NCBI GenBank assembly: GCA_947500295.1
Contig: CANMRM010000002.1
Location: 558,001 to 622,000, forward strand
Source of the DNA: an uncultured Kordiimonas sp.
GTDB lineage: Bacteria > Pseudomonadota > Alphaproteobacteria > Sphingomonadales > Kordiimonadaceae
Direction: 5' to 3'
Length of the DNA: 64,000 bases
The translations under genes were made by a program, and so were the position numbers. Each line of letters starts with the position of its first letter. Positions within the stretch are counted from its first letter, which is position 1. The notes under the pieces are model-generated. The model was not told the origin of the DNA. It saw only the letters and a list, made by a program, of their open reading frames with translations, and ran no database searches. Of the stretch, positions 53,619-64,000 are shown one piece after another.

Positions 53619-55868
53619 TTAGATGTCCAGCTGATCAGCGATGGGTAAACGACGAACGCGTTTTCCGGTTGCCTTGAATATGGCGTTGGCAAGTGCGGGG
53701 GCAAACGGCGGAATAGCGGGTTCGCCCATGCCAGTGGAATCTTTCGACCCTTCTATCAAATGAATATCGATCTGCTTGGGAGCACGATCGATGCGAGACA
53801 TTTTATAGCTATCGAAGTTGGTTTCAACGACTGCGCCACGCTCAACCGTGATCTCCTGGCCCAGAGCGACTGAAAGGCCGTCATGGATGGCGCCTTCAAT
53901 CTGCGCCTTGACGCTCAGCGGATTTATGACAAACCCGCAGTCCGCTGCAGTGGTCACTTTTTCCACCGTCAGAAATCCGTCCACCACCGACACTTCCACA
54001 ACATGTGCCACATAGGACAGGTGAGAAAAATAGCCGGCAATTCCGCGGCCGCGGCCTTCAGCCAAAGGAGTTGCCCAATCAGCTTCCGCTGCCGCCCGCT
54101 CAAAACAGGCCGCCATACGAGCGGTGTCAAACGGATACCGTCCATCTCCCAGTTTTCTGTAGGGTGCAAGCACCGACAACTGAAACTCGAGCGGATCTTT
54201 CCCAGATTTGTGCGCCAATTCATCCAGAAAGCTCATTTGCGCAAATGCACTGTTAACGCTGCCGGGCGCACGCCAGGGCCCGCGCGGTACCGGACTTGGT
54301 CGGAACTGATGCTCCATGCGATGGTTCTCTATGAGGCCCACCGTAAAATGCCACCCCATCAAATCTTCATACGCCCACTCAACCGGTGGCAACTTGTCTG
54401 CGTGTCGGCTCGGATAGCCCGAGACCACCCGCTGGCGAAGAGCAAGGAGCTTGCCACTGTCGTCTACGCCGCCGGTCATCCGGTAGTTGTTGGCATTTCG
54501 GAAACGGTCCTGGGTGAGTTCGTCTTCCCGCGTCCATGTGACTTTGACTGGTTTTTTGATTTTTTGGGATAACCAAACGGCTTCCGCAGGATAGTCTTTT
54601 TCCCAGCGACGACCAAATGCACCGCCCGAACGGGACACATCGACCTTGATGTTCTCGTGCGCGATTCCAGTAATGTCGTGTGCAATATCCTGAACCCTAT
54701 AGGGATGCTGACATGGCACATTTATGTAAATGCTGTCAGCTTGCACATCAGCTATTGCAGAATGGGGTTCCATTAGTGCGTGAGCAATATGGGCCACACA
54801 GTAGAGCGCATCATGTGTTTCAGCGGATGCGGTCAGAGCCGCATCAAAATTACCTTCGTCGCGAAGCCCGTCACCGTCAAAATCGATGATTTCAAAACCG
54901 GTATCGGTATTCAAAATATCAAGGCTCAACTTCTCCATATCAGCTGAGCTATAGTTCGAAAATCCGCCTGCATGCCACTCGATTTCCAACAGGTCACGGG
55001 CCTTCTTTGCCGCCCAAAGGCTATCTGCCACCACAGCAACTCCGGCCACCAGCGTCCAGGCCAGCGGGCCGTCCCGGTCAGCCTGCTCCATTGTAATGAC
55101 GTCGCGGACACCTGCCACTTTGCGGGCTTCCCCATCATCCACTGACTTTACCGAGCCCGAAAAATGAGGGCAGCGGGAAATAACGGCATGCAACATGCCG
55201 GGAATTTCCTGGTCCAGGCCAAAAACGGGCGCACCGGTCACAATGTCATGACTGGCATTGAGGACACGCGGCGTTCCGACGATCCGGTAGTCTTTGCGGT
55301 CTTTGGGCTGCACCCCCTCGTCGGGAACCAACTCAGCCACTTCCTCTGTCAAATCTGCATACCGGACAGACCGCCCCGATGCTCTATGGATTACCTTGGT
55401 ATCTTCAGTTGTCAGACTGTCGGCGGGCACACCCCAGGCCTTCGCCGCTGCGCGGACAAACATATCACGCCCCTGAGCGGCCAGATTTGGTATTAGGTCC
55501 GCGTTTCGCCGAATACTGCCGCTGCCACCAGCGGTTTGCGGCACATAGGTGTGGCGCATCCGTCCGTTTGCACCTCTGTGACGTTTAAGCGGAAGAATTT
55601 CAACCGACACATTGTCCCAGTCGAGATCAAGTTCCTCGGCGATCATCATGGCAAGGCCTGTAGAAGTTCCCTGCCCCATATCCGGGCTCGTACTGTAGAT
55701 GACGGCGCTATTGTCAGGGTTAATTTTGACGAGAGGAACAGTCATGTTGTCAGCTGACAAAGTGCTGCGGCCTGCCGCAAAAGCGGTGGTTGGCGCCATC
55801 AGTGTAACAGCACCTGCTGCTGAAATGAGTTGGACTACACTACGCCTGTTCAGTTCCATGACAGCCAT
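53619..55868 (-). CDS. Molybdopterin-binding subunit of a xanthine dehydrogenase-family enzyme (IorB-like)
   Basis: 749 residues from the ATG at 55868, with GGAGG 5 bases upstream. A Tat-type signal is seen (LNRRSVVQLISAAGAVTLMA). Motifs include DMGQGTSTGLAMMIAEELDLD, GAFGRRWEKDY, RAPGSVNSAF and the catalytic-Glu segment GMGEPAIPPFAPALANAI near the end. Such proteins hydroxylate aromatic aldehydes or N-heterocycles in the periplasm, normally with a small [2Fe-2S] partner (IorA). No such gene is adjacent here. Substrate unknown. Confidence 0.88.
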   Translation of the reverse strand: MAVMELNRRSVVQLISAAGAVTLMAPTTAFAAGRSTLSADNMTVPLVKINPDNSAVIYSTSPDMGQGTSTGLAMMIAEELDLDWDNVSVEILPLKRHRGANGRMRHTYVPQTAGGSGSIRRNADLIPNLAAQGRDMFVRAAAKAWGVPADSLTTEDTKVIHRASGRSVRYADLTEEVAELVPDEGVQPKDRKDYRIVGTPRVLNASHDIVTGAPVFGLDQEIPGMLHAVISRCPHFSGSVKSVDDGEARKVAGVRDVITMEQADRDGPLAWTLVAGVAVVADSLWAAKKARDLLEIEWHAGGFSNYSSADMEKLSLDILNTDTGFEIIDFDGDGLRDEGNFDAALTASAETHDALYCVAHIAHALMEPHSAIADVQADSIYINVPCQHPYRVQDIAHDITGIAHENIKVDVSRSGGAFGRRWEKDYPAEAVWLSQKIKKPVKVTWTREDELTQDRFRNANNYRMTGGVDDSGKLLALRQRVVSGYPSRHADKLPPVEWAYEDLMGWHFTVGLIENHRMEHQFRPSPVPRGPWRAPGSVNSAFAQMSFLDELAHKSGKDPLEFQLSVLAPYRKLGDGRYPFDTARMAACFERAAAEADWATPLAEGRGRGIAGYFSHLSYVAHVVEVSVVDGFLTVEKVTTAADCGFVINPLSVKAQIEGAIHDGLSVALGQEITVERGAVVETNFDSYKMSRIDRAPKQIDIHLIEGSKDSTGMGEPAIPPFAPALANAIFKATGKRVRRLPIADQLDI

Positions 55869-55951
55869 CTTCACCTCCCATTCTTGAAAGGCAATTCTAG
55901 CCGAGCAACGCTATCTAGGCATCACCACTTGTCGCAACAACATAACACCTA

Positions 55952-55984
55952 GTCCCAAATAGAAAGCCCGCTCGGGAGCGGGCT
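55952..55984 (-). terminator. Rho-independent terminator after gatB
   Basis: On the minus strand AGCCCGCT and AGCGGGCT pair around CCCG and run into TTTCTATTT, 28 bases beyond the gatB stop. Confidence 0.82.
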
Positions 55985-56011
55985 CTATAAATTCTTCGCT
56001 GAATTAGCTGG

Positions 56012-57499
56012 CTAGCCGTCGAGTTTCGGCTTGAGCAATTTGTTCACCACACCCGGGTTTGCCTTGCCCTGTGTCGCCTTCATCACCTGCCCGACAAAGA
56101 AGCCCAGCAGTTTGTCTTTGCCAGCACGGTACTGCTCCAGCTGGCCGGGGTTGGCCGCAATAATCTCGTCGATAATCTTCTCGATCTCACCGGTATCCGA
56201 AACCTGCTTGAGGCCTTTTTCCTCAACGATCGTGCCTGCATCTTTGCCCGTTTCGAACATGATCTCGAAAACATCCTTGGCGATGCGTCCTGAGATCGTG
56301 CCGTCTTCAACGAGCGCCAACAGATCGGCACCCTGTTCCGCTGACACGGGGCTCTCGGTAATTGGCTTACTGGCTTTATTGAGCGCCCCGAACAGGTCGC
56401 CTGTAAGCCAGTTTGACGCCTTCACCGCAATATCGGTTGGGCTTTTACCGGTAGCTTTTGCAAGGGCCGCAACGAGTGTTTCGAAATAGTCAGACGACTC
56501 GTTCTCGGCAACCAGAACACTGGCGTTATAGTCATTCAGGCCAAGCGCCTCCATGAAGCGCGCCTTTTTATCGTCCGGCAGTTCGGGCAAACTCTCGCGC
56601 GCCGCTTCAATAAAGGCGTCGTCAAATTCCAGCGGCAGCAGGTCGGGGTCCGGGAAGTAACGATAATCATGCGCTTCTTCCTTTGACCTCATCGAACGCG
56701 TCTCAGCCTTCACCGGGTCAAACAGACGGGTTTCCTGATCGATGGTACCACCTGCTTCAATGATGTCGACTTGACGACGGGCTTCGACCTCAATGGCTTG
56801 CCGGACAAAACGGATGGAATTCACGTTTTTGATCTCGCAGCGTGTACCGAGCGCATCACCGGGTTTGCGCACTGACACGTTCACGTCCGCCCGCATGCTG
56901 CCCTGCTCCATGTTGCCGTCGCAGGAGCCGATATAGCGAAGAATCGTACGCAGTTTTGTCAAGTAAGCGCCTGCCTCATCCGGACTACGCATATCCGGCA
57001 TTGAAACGATTTCCATCAAGGCAACGCCAGACCGGTTCAGGTCCACATAAGTGAACTGCGGATGCTGATCGTGCATCGATTTACCTGCGTCCTGCTCAAG
57101 GTGAATACGCTCAACGCCAACTTCCTTGGTGGTTCCGCTTTCAAGATCAAGGGTTACAGTCCCCTCGCCCACTACAGGGTGCTTGAACTGGCTGATCTGG
57201 TATCCTTGCGGCAGGTCGGCGTAAAAATAATTTTTTCGGTCAAATACCGAAAACTTGTTGATCTGGGCCCCGAGAGCAAGCCCCGTGCGAACCGCCTGAC
57301 GCACACACTCACCGTTTATGGTTGGCAGCATACCCGGCATGGCGGCGTCAACGAGCGACACCTGCGCATTTGGCTCAGCACCAAATTCCGTAGAGGCCCC
57401 GGAAAACAATTTGGCGTTGGAAATAACCTGTGCATGGACCTCAAGCCCGATCACAACTTCCCAGTCGGCGGTTGCGCCTTGAATACGATAGCTACTCAT
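56012..57499 (-). CDS. gatB: Asp/Glu-tRNA amidotransferase subunit B
   Basis: 495 residues from the ATG at 57499, preceded by GGAGGTAAGG, and beginning [24 protein letters not shown], the usual GatB start. [14 protein letters not shown] (kinase part) and the C-terminal YqeY-like helical domain ([18 protein letters not shown]) are present. It phosphorylates and transfers the gamma-carboxyl of misacylated Glu-tRNA(Gln) or Asp-tRNA(Asn). Last gene of gatCAB. Confidence 0.95.
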   Translation of the reverse strand: MSSYRIQGATADWEVVIGLEVHAQVISNAKLFSGASTEFGAEPNAQVSLVDAAMPGMLPTINGECVRQAVRTGLALGAQINKFSVFDRKNYFYADLPQGYQISQFKHPVVGEGTVTLDLESGTTKEVGVERIHLEQDAGKSMHDQHPQFTYVDLNRSGVALMEIVSMPDMRSPDEAGAYLTKLRTILRYIGSCDGNMEQGSMRADVNVSVRKPGDALGTRCEIKNVNSIRFVRQAIEVEARRQVDIIEAGGTIDQETRLFDPVKAETRSMRSKEEAHDYRYFPDPDLLPLEFDDAFIEAARESLPELPDDKKARFMEALGLNDYNASVLVAENESSDYFETLVAALAKATGKSPTDIAVKASNWLTGDLFGALNKASKPITESPVSAEQGADLLALVEDGTISGRIAKDVFEIMFETGKDAGTIVEEKGLKQVSDTGEIEKIIDEIIAANPGQLEQYRAGKDKLLGFFVGQVMKATQGKANPGVVNKLLKPKLDG

Positions 57500-57503
57500 G
57501 GCC

Positions 57504-58985
57504 TTACCTCCACCACAGATCTGGCTGGCTCGTGAAAGCCGCCGCTTCTTCAATCACACCCGAAACCTTTAGAACGGTTTCCTCGTCCCACGCCTTGCCA
57601 AGCACTTGAAGTCCAAGCGGCAGCCCGTCTGCGCTAAGGCCCGCAGGGACACTCGATCCCGGCAGGCCGGCCAGTGAGGCAGGCACCGTGAAGACATCGT
57701 TCAAGTACATCGCCAGCGGGTCGTCGGATTTTTCACCAAAAGCAAAGGCCGCACTTGGTGCCGTTGGCGTCAGGATCGCATCAACTTTCTCAAACGCGCG
57801 CTTGAAATCATCGTATATCAGTTGGCGAACTTTCTGTGCTTTCAGGTAATAGGCGTCGTAGTAGCCTGCTGACAGGACGTAGGTGCCGATCATAATCCGG
57901 CGCTTCACCTCTTCGCCAAAACCCGCTGCACGGGTCGCTTCATACATGTCCGTCAGGCCGCCGTTTTCCGGCACATTGCGCAGGCCATACCGTACGCCAT
58001 CATACCGCGCCAGGTTTGAAGACGCTTCTGCAGGCGCAACAATATAGTATGTTGGGAGAGCATATTTTGTGTGCGGCAGATTGATGTCCACCACTTCAGC
58101 ACCAGCCGCCTTCATCCACTCAATACCCTGATGCCACAGCGCTTCAATTTCACCCGGCATGCCTGCAAGATGATACTCTTGGGGAATACCTATTTTCATG
58201 CCGCGGATATCGCCGGTCAGCGCTGCTTCAAAGTTTGGCACCGGCACATCCACCGACGTGCTGTCCTTGGGGTCAAACCCAGACATGCTTTCAAGCATAA
58301 TAGCACCGTCCCGTACATCTCGGGTGATAGGCCCGGCCTGATCCAGTGAGCTGGCAAATGCCACCATACCAAACCGGCTGCAACGACCGTATGTTGGTTT
58401 CATGCCAAACGTACCGGTAAATGCGGCAGGCTGACGGATCGAGCCGCCTGTATCCGATGCTGTCGCCCCCATCGCCGCATAACCCGCAACAGACGTCACC
58501 GAACCGCCCGACGAACCGCCCGGTACAAAATCACTGTTGCTACCCTTGGCGCGCCAGGGGTTCTTCACCGGACCGTAGTAGCTCGTTTCATTCGAGGACC
58601 CCATCGCAAACTCATCCATGTTGAGCTTGCCCAGCATCACTGCACCGTCGTCCCACAGGTTTTGGGTCACTGTGCTTTCGTATTCGGGCTTGAAGCCATC
58701 AAGAATATGGGAACAGGCCTGCGTATGCACACCCTTTGTCGCAAACAGGTCTTTAATTCCTATAGGGATACCCGTCATACCTTTTGCATTGCCAACCTTT
58801 ATGCGCGCATCAGCGGCATCGGCCTGCCCAAGGGCAATCTCGGGTGTCTTTTCAATGTAGGCATTCAGGGAATCAGCGGCGTCAACGGCCGCGATGTGTG
58901 CCTCGGTAAGCTCACGCGCTGTCAGGTCGCCCTTCCTGAGAAGATCACGTGCCTCAGCAATTTTCAATGTGGTCAGGTCACTCAT
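57504..58985 (-). CDS. gatA: Asp/Glu-tRNA amidotransferase subunit A
   Basis: 493 residues, amidase-signature family. Catalytic triad K78 (GIPIGIKDL), S158 ([10 protein letters not shown]) and S182 ([12 protein letters not shown]). It releases ammonia from glutamine for GatB. It starts 9 bases after gatC stops and ends 4 bases before gatB begins. Confidence 0.96.
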   Translation of the reverse strand: MSDLTTLKIAEARDLLRKGDLTARELTEAHIAAVDAADSLNAYIEKTPEIALGQADAADARIKVGNAKGMTGIPIGIKDLFATKGVHTQACSHILDGFKPEYESTVTQNLWDDGAVMLGKLNMDEFAMGSSNETSYYGPVKNPWRAKGSNSDFVPGGSSGGSVTSVAGYAAMGATASDTGGSIRQPAAFTGTFGMKPTYGRCSRFGMVAFASSLDQAGPITRDVRDGAIMLESMSGFDPKDSTSVDVPVPNFEAALTGDIRGMKIGIPQEYHLAGMPGEIEALWHQGIEWMKAAGAEVVDINLPHTKYALPTYYIVAPAEASSNLARYDGVRYGLRNVPENGGLTDMYEATRAAGFGEEVKRRIMIGTYVLSAGYYDAYYLKAQKVRQLIYDDFKRAFEKVDAILTPTAPSAAFAFGEKSDDPLAMYLNDVFTVPASLAGLPGSSVPAGLSADGLPLGLQVLGKAWDEETVLKVSGVIEEAAAFTSQPDLWWR

Positions 58986-58994
58986 AACAGGCCC

Positions 58995-59285
58995 CTACTC
59001 AATTACTTTAGGCACAGCGTAAAAGCCGAACTCTGCATTGGGTGCATTTTTCAACACGCTATCTGCCTTGTCGCCGTCGTTCACCGTGTCCTCGCGCCAG
59101 CGAAGCTTGGCATCCACTACACTCGACATGGGTTCGATGTTGTCAGTGTTGACCTCTGCAAGCTGTTCAACCCATCCGAGGATGTTATTAAGCTCGCCCG
59201 CCATAGGCTCGAGCTTTTCTTCATCAATCTTTATCCGCGCAAGCCGCGCAATCTTGGCAACGGTTGCCTTGTCGATATTGGACAT
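58995..59285 (-). CDS. gatC: Asp/Glu-tRNA amidotransferase subunit C
   Basis: 96 residues. VAKIARLARIKIDEEKLEPMAGELNNILGWVEQL and the LREDTV-like RWREDTV are the GatC signatures. It stabilises GatA folding and binding to GatB. First gene of the operon. Confidence 0.94.
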   Translation of the reverse strand: MSNIDKATVAKIARLARIKIDEEKLEPMAGELNNILGWVEQLAEVNTDNIEPMSSVVDAKLRWREDTVNDGDKADSVLKNAPNAEFGFYAVPKVIE

Positions 59286-59392
59286 GAAAAATTCCTGTTA
59301 GGCATGATTAGTGTTGGGCAATGCCCAAAAATCTGCTGAAATCAGCGCGGAACTTAGCGCCAGTGACGCGTTGCCGCAAGCAGGGAATCAGT

Positions 59393-59932
59393 ATGACAGC
59401 CGCAAAATTTGACATCCGACCGGCAAAAGTTGGTGATGCAGGCAAACTGAATCGCTACATGCGGCTGATTTACCAGACCAGCGACCACCTGATCACACTG
59501 CCCGCCGAATTTGGGGTCAGTGTCCTGAAGCAGCGTTTCTGGTTAGCTGGCAAGGCAGTCAACCCATACGAAACTTGCCTGATTGCAACGTCTGAAGGCA
59601 AGATTACAGGTGTGCTCGAAAGCTGGACCGACCGACGGGCACGGGTTTGCCACATCACAACCTTTGCAATGTCCGTTCACCCTGACTGGCGAAGCCATGG
59701 TATAGGCACGGCTCTGCTAAACAATTTTGTCAAATGGGTTGCCGAAAATCCGCGACTGGACAAAATTGAGCTACATGTACATGAAGACAACTCACCAGCT
59801 CTAGCTTTGTACGAGAAATTCGGTTTCACCATAGAAGGCCGCCGGGTTGGCGCAGTGCAATATGACAATAACCGTTTGATTGATGATATTTTGATGGCAT
59901 ATTGGCCCAATTCATCAAACGTTGAAAAATAG
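59393..59932 (+). CDS. GNAT-family N-acetyltransferase
   Basis: 179 residues from the ATG at 59393, with AGGGA 6 bases upstream; the frame begins at 59321 without a site. The acetyl-CoA motif A is HPDWRSHGIGTALLNNFVKW, followed by ELHVHEDNSPALALYEKFGFTIEGRR. Likely acetylates a small amine or protein N-terminus; substrate unknown. Divergent from gatC. Confidence 0.88.
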   Translation: MTAAKFDIRPAKVGDAGKLNRYMRLIYQTSDHLITLPAEFGVSVLKQRFWLAGKAVNPYETCLIATSEGKITGVLESWTDRRARVCHITTFAMSVHPDWRSHGIGTALLNNFVKWVAENPRLDKIELHVHEDNSPALALYEKFGFTIEGRRVGAVQYDNNRLIDDILMAYWPNSSNVEK

Positions 59933-59946
59933 CCGGAGAAACAGAC

Positions 59947-61089
59947 ATGGCCAGCAAAGCAAAACCAGCAGCAATCTTCCTGTGGATTGTTGCAGCGGCA
60001 ATAGTTCTGGTACTTGCCTTTTTCCTGTGGATACAGTCTGACCCCGTTCGGGCGCTAAGGATTGCCTTCACTCCCTCCGAGCCATTTAGCGCAATCAGCG
60101 ATCAGCCACTGGACTATTCAGACGACTCGAACTGGGTGGCCCTGCCCGGCCTCAATACATTTGCGAATGCTCGCCCCGAAGGCGAGGTCAGTATCGCGGT
60201 AGTGCCGGATGTTGATGTCTTTTTTGTGCACCCAACAACCTACTTGAGCAGCGACACCTGGAACGCGCCGCTGGAAGCGGCAGACGCCAACTTACGCCTC
60301 GAAAAACGCGTACTCAAGATGCAGGCCAGTGCTTACAACCTTGCAGGAAGGATTTTTGCACCTCGCTATCGACAGGCAACCTTTGGCGCCTTTTTTGACG
60401 AAGAAGGAGACGGGCTGCAAGCGCTTGTTTATGCCTACACCGACGTCCTGAACGCTTTTGATCAATTTGTTGCTGAGCGCAGCGAAGGGCGGCCTTTCAT
60501 TCTGGCAGGTCACAGTCAGGGGTCATTGCATCTTCTTGCATTACTGCAGCAGAAAGTGGCTGGCACACCGCTCGCTGACCGTATGGTCGCCACCTACATC
60601 ATTGGGTGGCCCGTCAGTCTTGAAGCGGATCTCGGTCCTATGGCGGGTATCAGGGCTTGTGCTGACGCAACAGACACGCAGTGTGTCGTGTCTTATCAAA
60701 CGTTTGGCAGAGGTGGCGATACCGCGGGTATCCAGGACTATTTTCAATCAACCACCAGCTTGGCAGGCGTACCGCGAGCCGGCACGAAGATGTTATGCAC
60801 CAACCCCCTTACATGGACCATTGATGGCACAGCAGCCGCGGCAGCCAACGAAGGCGCTCAGACTCGCGTGCCTGACGACCAAGCCTTGACAGAACCTGTC
60901 AAAGGCTTCAGCGGCGCGACGTGCGACGCCAACGGCTTTCTTGTTCTGGACACCGAACCCGGCGAGGCCTGGCAAGAATTCAAGATGAGCGGTGAAAACT
61001 ATCATGTGTATGACTATCACATGTTTTACGGCAACATCCGTCGGAACGCTGCATCACGTGTCGCCGCATGGAAAGCTGCTCATCCATGA
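59947..61089 (+). CDS. DUF3089 alpha/beta-hydrolase-like protein
   Basis: 380 residues with an N-terminal signal anchor (about 9-30). [17 protein letters not shown] and the nucleophile elbow [15 protein letters not shown] (about 180-194, Ser in GHSQG) match DUF3089. C-terminal Asp/His candidates include [11 protein letters not shown]. Probably an exported lipase/esterase-like hydrolase. The stop overlaps the ruvX start (ATGA). Confidence 0.85.
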   Translation: MASKAKPAAIFLWIVAAAIVLVLAFFLWIQSDPVRALRIAFTPSEPFSAISDQPLDYSDDSNWVALPGLNTFANARPEGEVSIAVVPDVDVFFVHPTTYLSSDTWNAPLEAADANLRLEKRVLKMQASAYNLAGRIFAPRYRQATFGAFFDEEGDGLQALVYAYTDVLNAFDQFVAERSEGRPFILAGHSQGSLHLLALLQQKVAGTPLADRMVATYIIGWPVSLEADLGPMAGIRACADATDTQCVVSYQTFGRGGDTAGIQDYFQSTTSLAGVPRAGTKMLCTNPLTWTIDGTAAAAANEGAQTRVPDDQALTEPVKGFSGATCDANGFLVLDTEPGEAWQEFKMSGENYHVYDYHMFYGNIRRNAASRVAAWKAAHP

Positions 61090-61547
61090 CCAATACTGTC
61101 TTACCGATTCAAGAACTGAAAGTTCGATTAAGCCCGGGCTATCGTCTGCTTGGACTAGATATCGGTAGTAAAACGATTGGTCTGGCCTTGTCCGACACAA
61201 CGCTGACAATTGCGACACCAATGGAAACCATCAAGCGCACAAAATTCAAGAACGACGTGGCGCGCCTGCGGGAGATCGTCGAGGGTCAGAAAGTTGGTGG
61301 TTTTGTGCTTGGGTGGCCGGTCAATATGGACGGGTCAGAAGGACCACGCTGCCAATCAACAATGGCCTTTTCAAGAAACCTAGCGGAGAAGATCGACCTG
61401 CCGCAGGCCTTATGGGATGAAAGGCTTTCCACATCCGCTGTGGAACGCACATTGATCGAAGCTGATCGAAGCCGCGACCGTCGCAAGCAGCTCGTCGATA
61501 AAATGGCCGCTGCCTATATTTTGCAGGGCGCGCTGCACGCGATGTAG
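61086..61547 (+). CDS. ruvX: Putative pre-16S rRNA nuclease / Holliday junction resolvase RuvX
   Basis: 153 residues from the ATG at 61086, which overlaps the upstream stop by four bases; the frame extends to 61068 without reason to use it. RNase H-like fold: [46 protein letters not shown] and [13 protein letters not shown], with D at the RNase H positions. YqgF/RuvX processes the 5' end of 16S rRNA. Confidence 0.92.
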   Translation: MTNTVLPIQELKVRLSPGYRLLGLDIGSKTIGLALSDTTLTIATPMETIKRTKFKNDVARLREIVEGQKVGGFVLGWPVNMDGSEGPRCQSTMAFSRNLAEKIDLPQALWDERLSTSAVERTLIEADRSRDRRKQLVDKMAAAYILQGALHAM

Positions 61548-61628
61548 ATCACCTCAGGTCTGCAGATTGAGCCCTGTTGCCAGAAGCAACTTGCGGGGGG
61601 GTCAATTTGTCCCTATAAGGCCACTTTA

Positions 61629-62633
61629 ATGAGCACGCATTCGACCGATCAGTCATCCTACCCGCGCGCGGACGTTGCTCCGCCTTCGGGCACACTTTTT
61701 CCGCACAAACACCTGTTGGGCATATGGGGCCTGGACCCGACTGCCATCAAACATCTGCTGGATGTGGCCGATGGCTATGTTGACCTGAACCGTCAGGCAA
61801 TCAAGTCAACAGAAACCTGCCGCGGGCTAACGCAGATTAATCTTTTCTTCGAGAATTCAACGCGCACATTGATGAGTTTCGAAATCGCCGGTAAGCGTCT
61901 GGGGATGGACACGATTTCCATGTCCACCGGTACATCGTCTATCAAAAAAGGCGAGACAATGCTCGACACGGCGGCAACGCTCAATGCAATGCACCCTGAT
62001 GTGCTTGTGATGCGCCACGGCGACAGCGGAGCCGTCAAGCTCCTGTCAGAAAAAATGGACTGTGCAGTTATCAACGCCGGCGATGGCCGGTCGGAACATC
62101 CAACACAGGCTCTGCTGGACGCACTCACCATTCGGCGCCGCAAAGGCAGCATTCATGGCCAGACAATTGTCATTTCAGGCGACGTCGCCCACAGCCGGGT
62201 TGCAAGGTCCAACATTTATTTACTGAATGCCATGGGAGCCCGCGTGCGGGTTGTCGCGCCCCCAACACTTTTGCCTGCAGACGTCGACAGACTGGGTGTG
62301 GAAGTTTTTCATCATATGGAAAAAGGCCTTGAAGGGGCGGATGTTGTGATGATGTTGCGCCTGCAAAGCGAGCGCATGCAAGGAGCATTTCTGCCTTCCC
62401 TGCGGGAATACTTCCATTTCTGGGGCCTGACCCGGGAAAAACTGCGTGCAGCTAAAGAAGACGTTCTGGTTATGCATCCTGGCCCCATGAACCGGGGTGT
62501 CGAGATCGCATCAGATGTTGCTGACGACCTGGATCGGTCGGCGATTGAGGAGCAGGTGGAAATGGGGGTAGCGGTGCGCATGGCCTGTATTGATGTGCTG
62601 ACCCGCAACTTGCGAAAGGAAGCAGCATCATGA
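61629..62633 (+). CDS. pyrB: Aspartate carbamoyltransferase catalytic subunit
   Basis: 334 residues. The carbamoyl phosphate loop [20 protein letters not shown] (about 78-97) and [11 protein letters not shown] (about 157-167) identify PyrB. It makes N-carbamoylaspartate in pyrimidine synthesis. It overlaps pyrC' by four bases, and its N-terminal 20-residue extension resembles the class that forms a dodecamer with an inactive dihydroorotase. Confidence 0.95.
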   Translation: MSTHSTDQSSYPRADVAPPSGTLFPHKHLLGIWGLDPTAIKHLLDVADGYVDLNRQAIKSTETCRGLTQINLFFENSTRTLMSFEIAGKRLGMDTISMSTGTSSIKKGETMLDTAATLNAMHPDVLVMRHGDSGAVKLLSEKMDCAVINAGDGRSEHPTQALLDALTIRRRKGSIHGQTIVISGDVAHSRVARSNIYLLNAMGARVRVVAPPTLLPADVDRLGVEVFHHMEKGLEGADVVMMLRLQSERMQGAFLPSLREYFHFWGLTREKLRAAKEDVLVMHPGPMNRGVEIASDVADDLDRSAIEEQVEMGVAVRMACIDVLTRNLRKEAAS

Positions 62634-63871
62634 AAACTGCTTTCACCAATGCCCGGCTCATCGACCCCGCAACCGACTATGACGGACCTGGCACCATCAT
62701 CGTTGATGGCAACATCATTGAAGCCAGCGGCCCTGATGTAGCGACAGATCAAGCAAAGACCGTCGTTGACTGCGGAGGACGCGTTCTTTGTCCCGGCTTT
62801 ATAGACATGCGAGCGCATGCGGTTGACCCACAATCGGCGCTGGCGGGCGGGATAACGACAATCATCCTGCAGCCTGACCAGACTTCCATCATTGATACCG
62901 ACGCCGTCGTCGAACGTATTCGTCACCGCTCGGTAGACAGTCAGGTTGTCAGTGTATACCCCATGGGAGCTGCAACGCAGGGCATGCGGGGAGAGCAAAT
63001 CGCGGAAATCGGCCAGATGCAACAATCAGGCGCAGTGGCATTCACTGATTGCAACAGGGCTGTTGCCAATGCACAGGTTATGCGACGCCTGCTTGAATAC
63101 GCCAATCATTTTGATGCCCTTGTTGTCCAATTTGCTGAAAACCCCGAACTTGCTGCAGGCGGCGTAGCCCATGAAGGAGAAACCGCGACGCGTCTTGGAC
63201 TTTCAGGCATTCCTGTGGCCGCAGAAGTTATCCAGATCGAACAGGATATTCGGCTTGCCGAGTTAACAGGCGCACGATTGCACTTTGCACTGATTTCCTC
63301 GCGCGAGGGTGTAGATGTCATTCGGCGGGCCAAGGCAAAAGGCATCAAGGTTTCCTGCTCAACCGCACCACATTACCTGCACCTGAACGATAATGCGCTT
63401 GAAGGATATCGCACGTTTGCGAAAGTGCGTCCGCCCTTTCGCTCGGACGATGATCGCGTTGCCCTGATTGAAGGCCTGGCAGACGGCACAATTGATACAT
63501 TGGTCAGCGATCACTCGCCCAAAAGCCAGGACGTCAAACGACTACCGTTTGCCCAGGCGGCAGACGGTATTGTCGGATTTGAAACCCTGCTTGCTCTCTC
63601 CTTGGCGCCCGTCCACAGTGGCAAGCTGAGCTTGATGACACTTCTGAAGACCCTGACCAGTAACCCGGCAACCCTGCTTGGGTTGCCTACTGGAAATCTG
63701 GCGCCAGGGTCTTTTGCTGACTTTGTGGTTTTCGATCCGAACAAACCGTCACGGATTTCTGAGAAAAACATGATTTCTGCGGCAAAAAACACACCTTTTG
63801 ACACCTTGCCGGTTCAGGGTGAAGTCTGGAAAACCATCGCTGACGGCGTCACAGTGTTTGAACGGGATTGA
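62630..63871 (+). CDS. pyrC: Dihydroorotase-like PyrC', probably inactive
   Basis: 413 residues of the amidohydrolase fold. The metal motif DxHxH is DMRAH here (D59-M60-R61-A62-H63), and the expected EPG..H region after it is shortened. The second-sheet histidine (usually in a HLSTA-type segment) is replaced in [16 protein letters not shown] replaces TDHAPH. This pattern fits the noncatalytic PyrC' that pairs with PyrB in Pseudomonas and many Alphaproteobacteria and is needed for a stable aspartate carbamoyltransferase complex. An active dihydroorotase should be elsewhere. Confidence 0.9.
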   Translation: MKTAFTNARLIDPATDYDGPGTIIVDGNIIEASGPDVATDQAKTVVDCGGRVLCPGFIDMRAHAVDPQSALAGGITTIILQPDQTSIIDTDAVVERIRHRSVDSQVVSVYPMGAATQGMRGEQIAEIGQMQQSGAVAFTDCNRAVANAQVMRRLLEYANHFDALVVQFAENPELAAGGVAHEGETATRLGLSGIPVAAEVIQIEQDIRLAELTGARLHFALISSREGVDVIRRAKAKGIKVSCSTAPHYLHLNDNALEGYRTFAKVRPPFRSDDDRVALIEGLADGTIDTLVSDHSPKSQDVKRLPFAQAADGIVGFETLLALSLAPVHSGKLSLMTLLKTLTSNPATLLGLPTGNLAPGSFADFVVFDPNKPSRISEKNMISAAKNTPFDTLPVQGEVWKTIADGVTVFERD

Positions 63872-63875
63872 ACAA

Positions 63876-64000
63876 ATGGATGAGGCCATTCTGGCAGGAA
63901 CGGTTTTTTTTCTGAGTTATATGCTCGGCGCGGTACCGTTTGGCCTTGTGATCACCCGGCTTGCCGGCCTTGGCGACATCCGGGACATAGGGTCCGGCAA
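63876..64000 (+). CDS. plsY: Glycerol-3-phosphate acyltransferase PlsY, 5' fragment
   Basis: Runs off the right edge after 41 codons, starting 4 bases after pyrC'. The visible product reads [20 protein letters not shown] then [21 protein letters not shown], the first helix and the GSGN motif of PlsY. It transfers acyl from acyl-phosphate to glycerol 3-phosphate in the inner membrane. Confidence 0.85.
   Translation, partial: MDEAILAGTVFFLSYMLGAVPFGLVITRLAGLGDIRDIGSG

Overview
The window looks like a contiguous piece of an alphaproteobacterial chromosome, probably marine and aerobic. This rests on three things. Gene order around dapA-smpB-folK-rpoZ-rsh-pyrE-pdxJ-rnc-era-recO, gatCAB and ruvX-pyrB-pyrC'-plsY is of the alphaproteobacterial type. 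CtrA-like boxes (TTAA-N7-TTAA) precede motility genes. The products include bacterial leucyl/arginyl-tRNA-protein transferase and a lone long Rsh enzyme. Kordiimonadales would fit the mix of secreted peptidases, but that is a guess. No insertion sequence, phage, CRISPR array, tRNA or rRNA gene was seen.

Layout. 1-3.1 kb: the 5' end of rpsD, then a small sulfur-oxidation operon (CsoR-like repressor with a perfect operator, rhodanese, persulfide-dioxygenase-type hydrolase), a NrtS-like protein and a beta-hydroxyacid dehydrogenase. 3.2-14 kb: a secreted YHS-like protein, penicillin-acylase family enzyme, MotB, SLC13-type permease with RCK_C domains, Bpt, a TRAP transporter and a membrane-anchored thioredoxin. 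14-20 kb: soluble hybrid histidine kinase, VOC protein, and a four-gene operon of two DUF1538 membrane proteins, a PII-like protein and a CBS protein. 20-26 kb: parC and two tandem soluble chemoreceptors with three PAS domains each.

26-35 kb: the housekeeping block recO-era-rnc-pdxJ-DUF2062-pyrE-rsh, an inserted MDR oxidoreductase, rpoZ and folK; acpS and lepB, often present between pdxJ and rnc, are absent. 35-42 kb: NYN protein, uracil-DNA glycosylase, a MarR/ABM-monooxygenase operon with a 46-bp near-palindrome, a TonB siderophore receptor, smpB, dapA and a four-EF-hand secreted protein. 42-56 kb: exported proteins, including an M1 peptidase, a diguanylate cyclase, a large zinc metalloprotease, glycine-zipper proteins and an orphan molybdenum hydroxylase subunit. 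56-64 kb: gatCAB, a GNAT, a DUF3089 hydrolase, ruvX, pyrB, a catalytically degenerate pyrC' and the start of plsY.

The best candidate for an undescribed system is the DUF1538 pair with its PII-like and CBS partners (16987-19276). Its architecture suggests a two-subunit membrane channel or carrier gated by small-molecule sensors. Also notable are shared CtrA boxes in front of motB and both chemoreceptors, and the unusual ligand pattern of the CsoR-like regulator. All names are from reading translated sequence by eye; no database search was possible.
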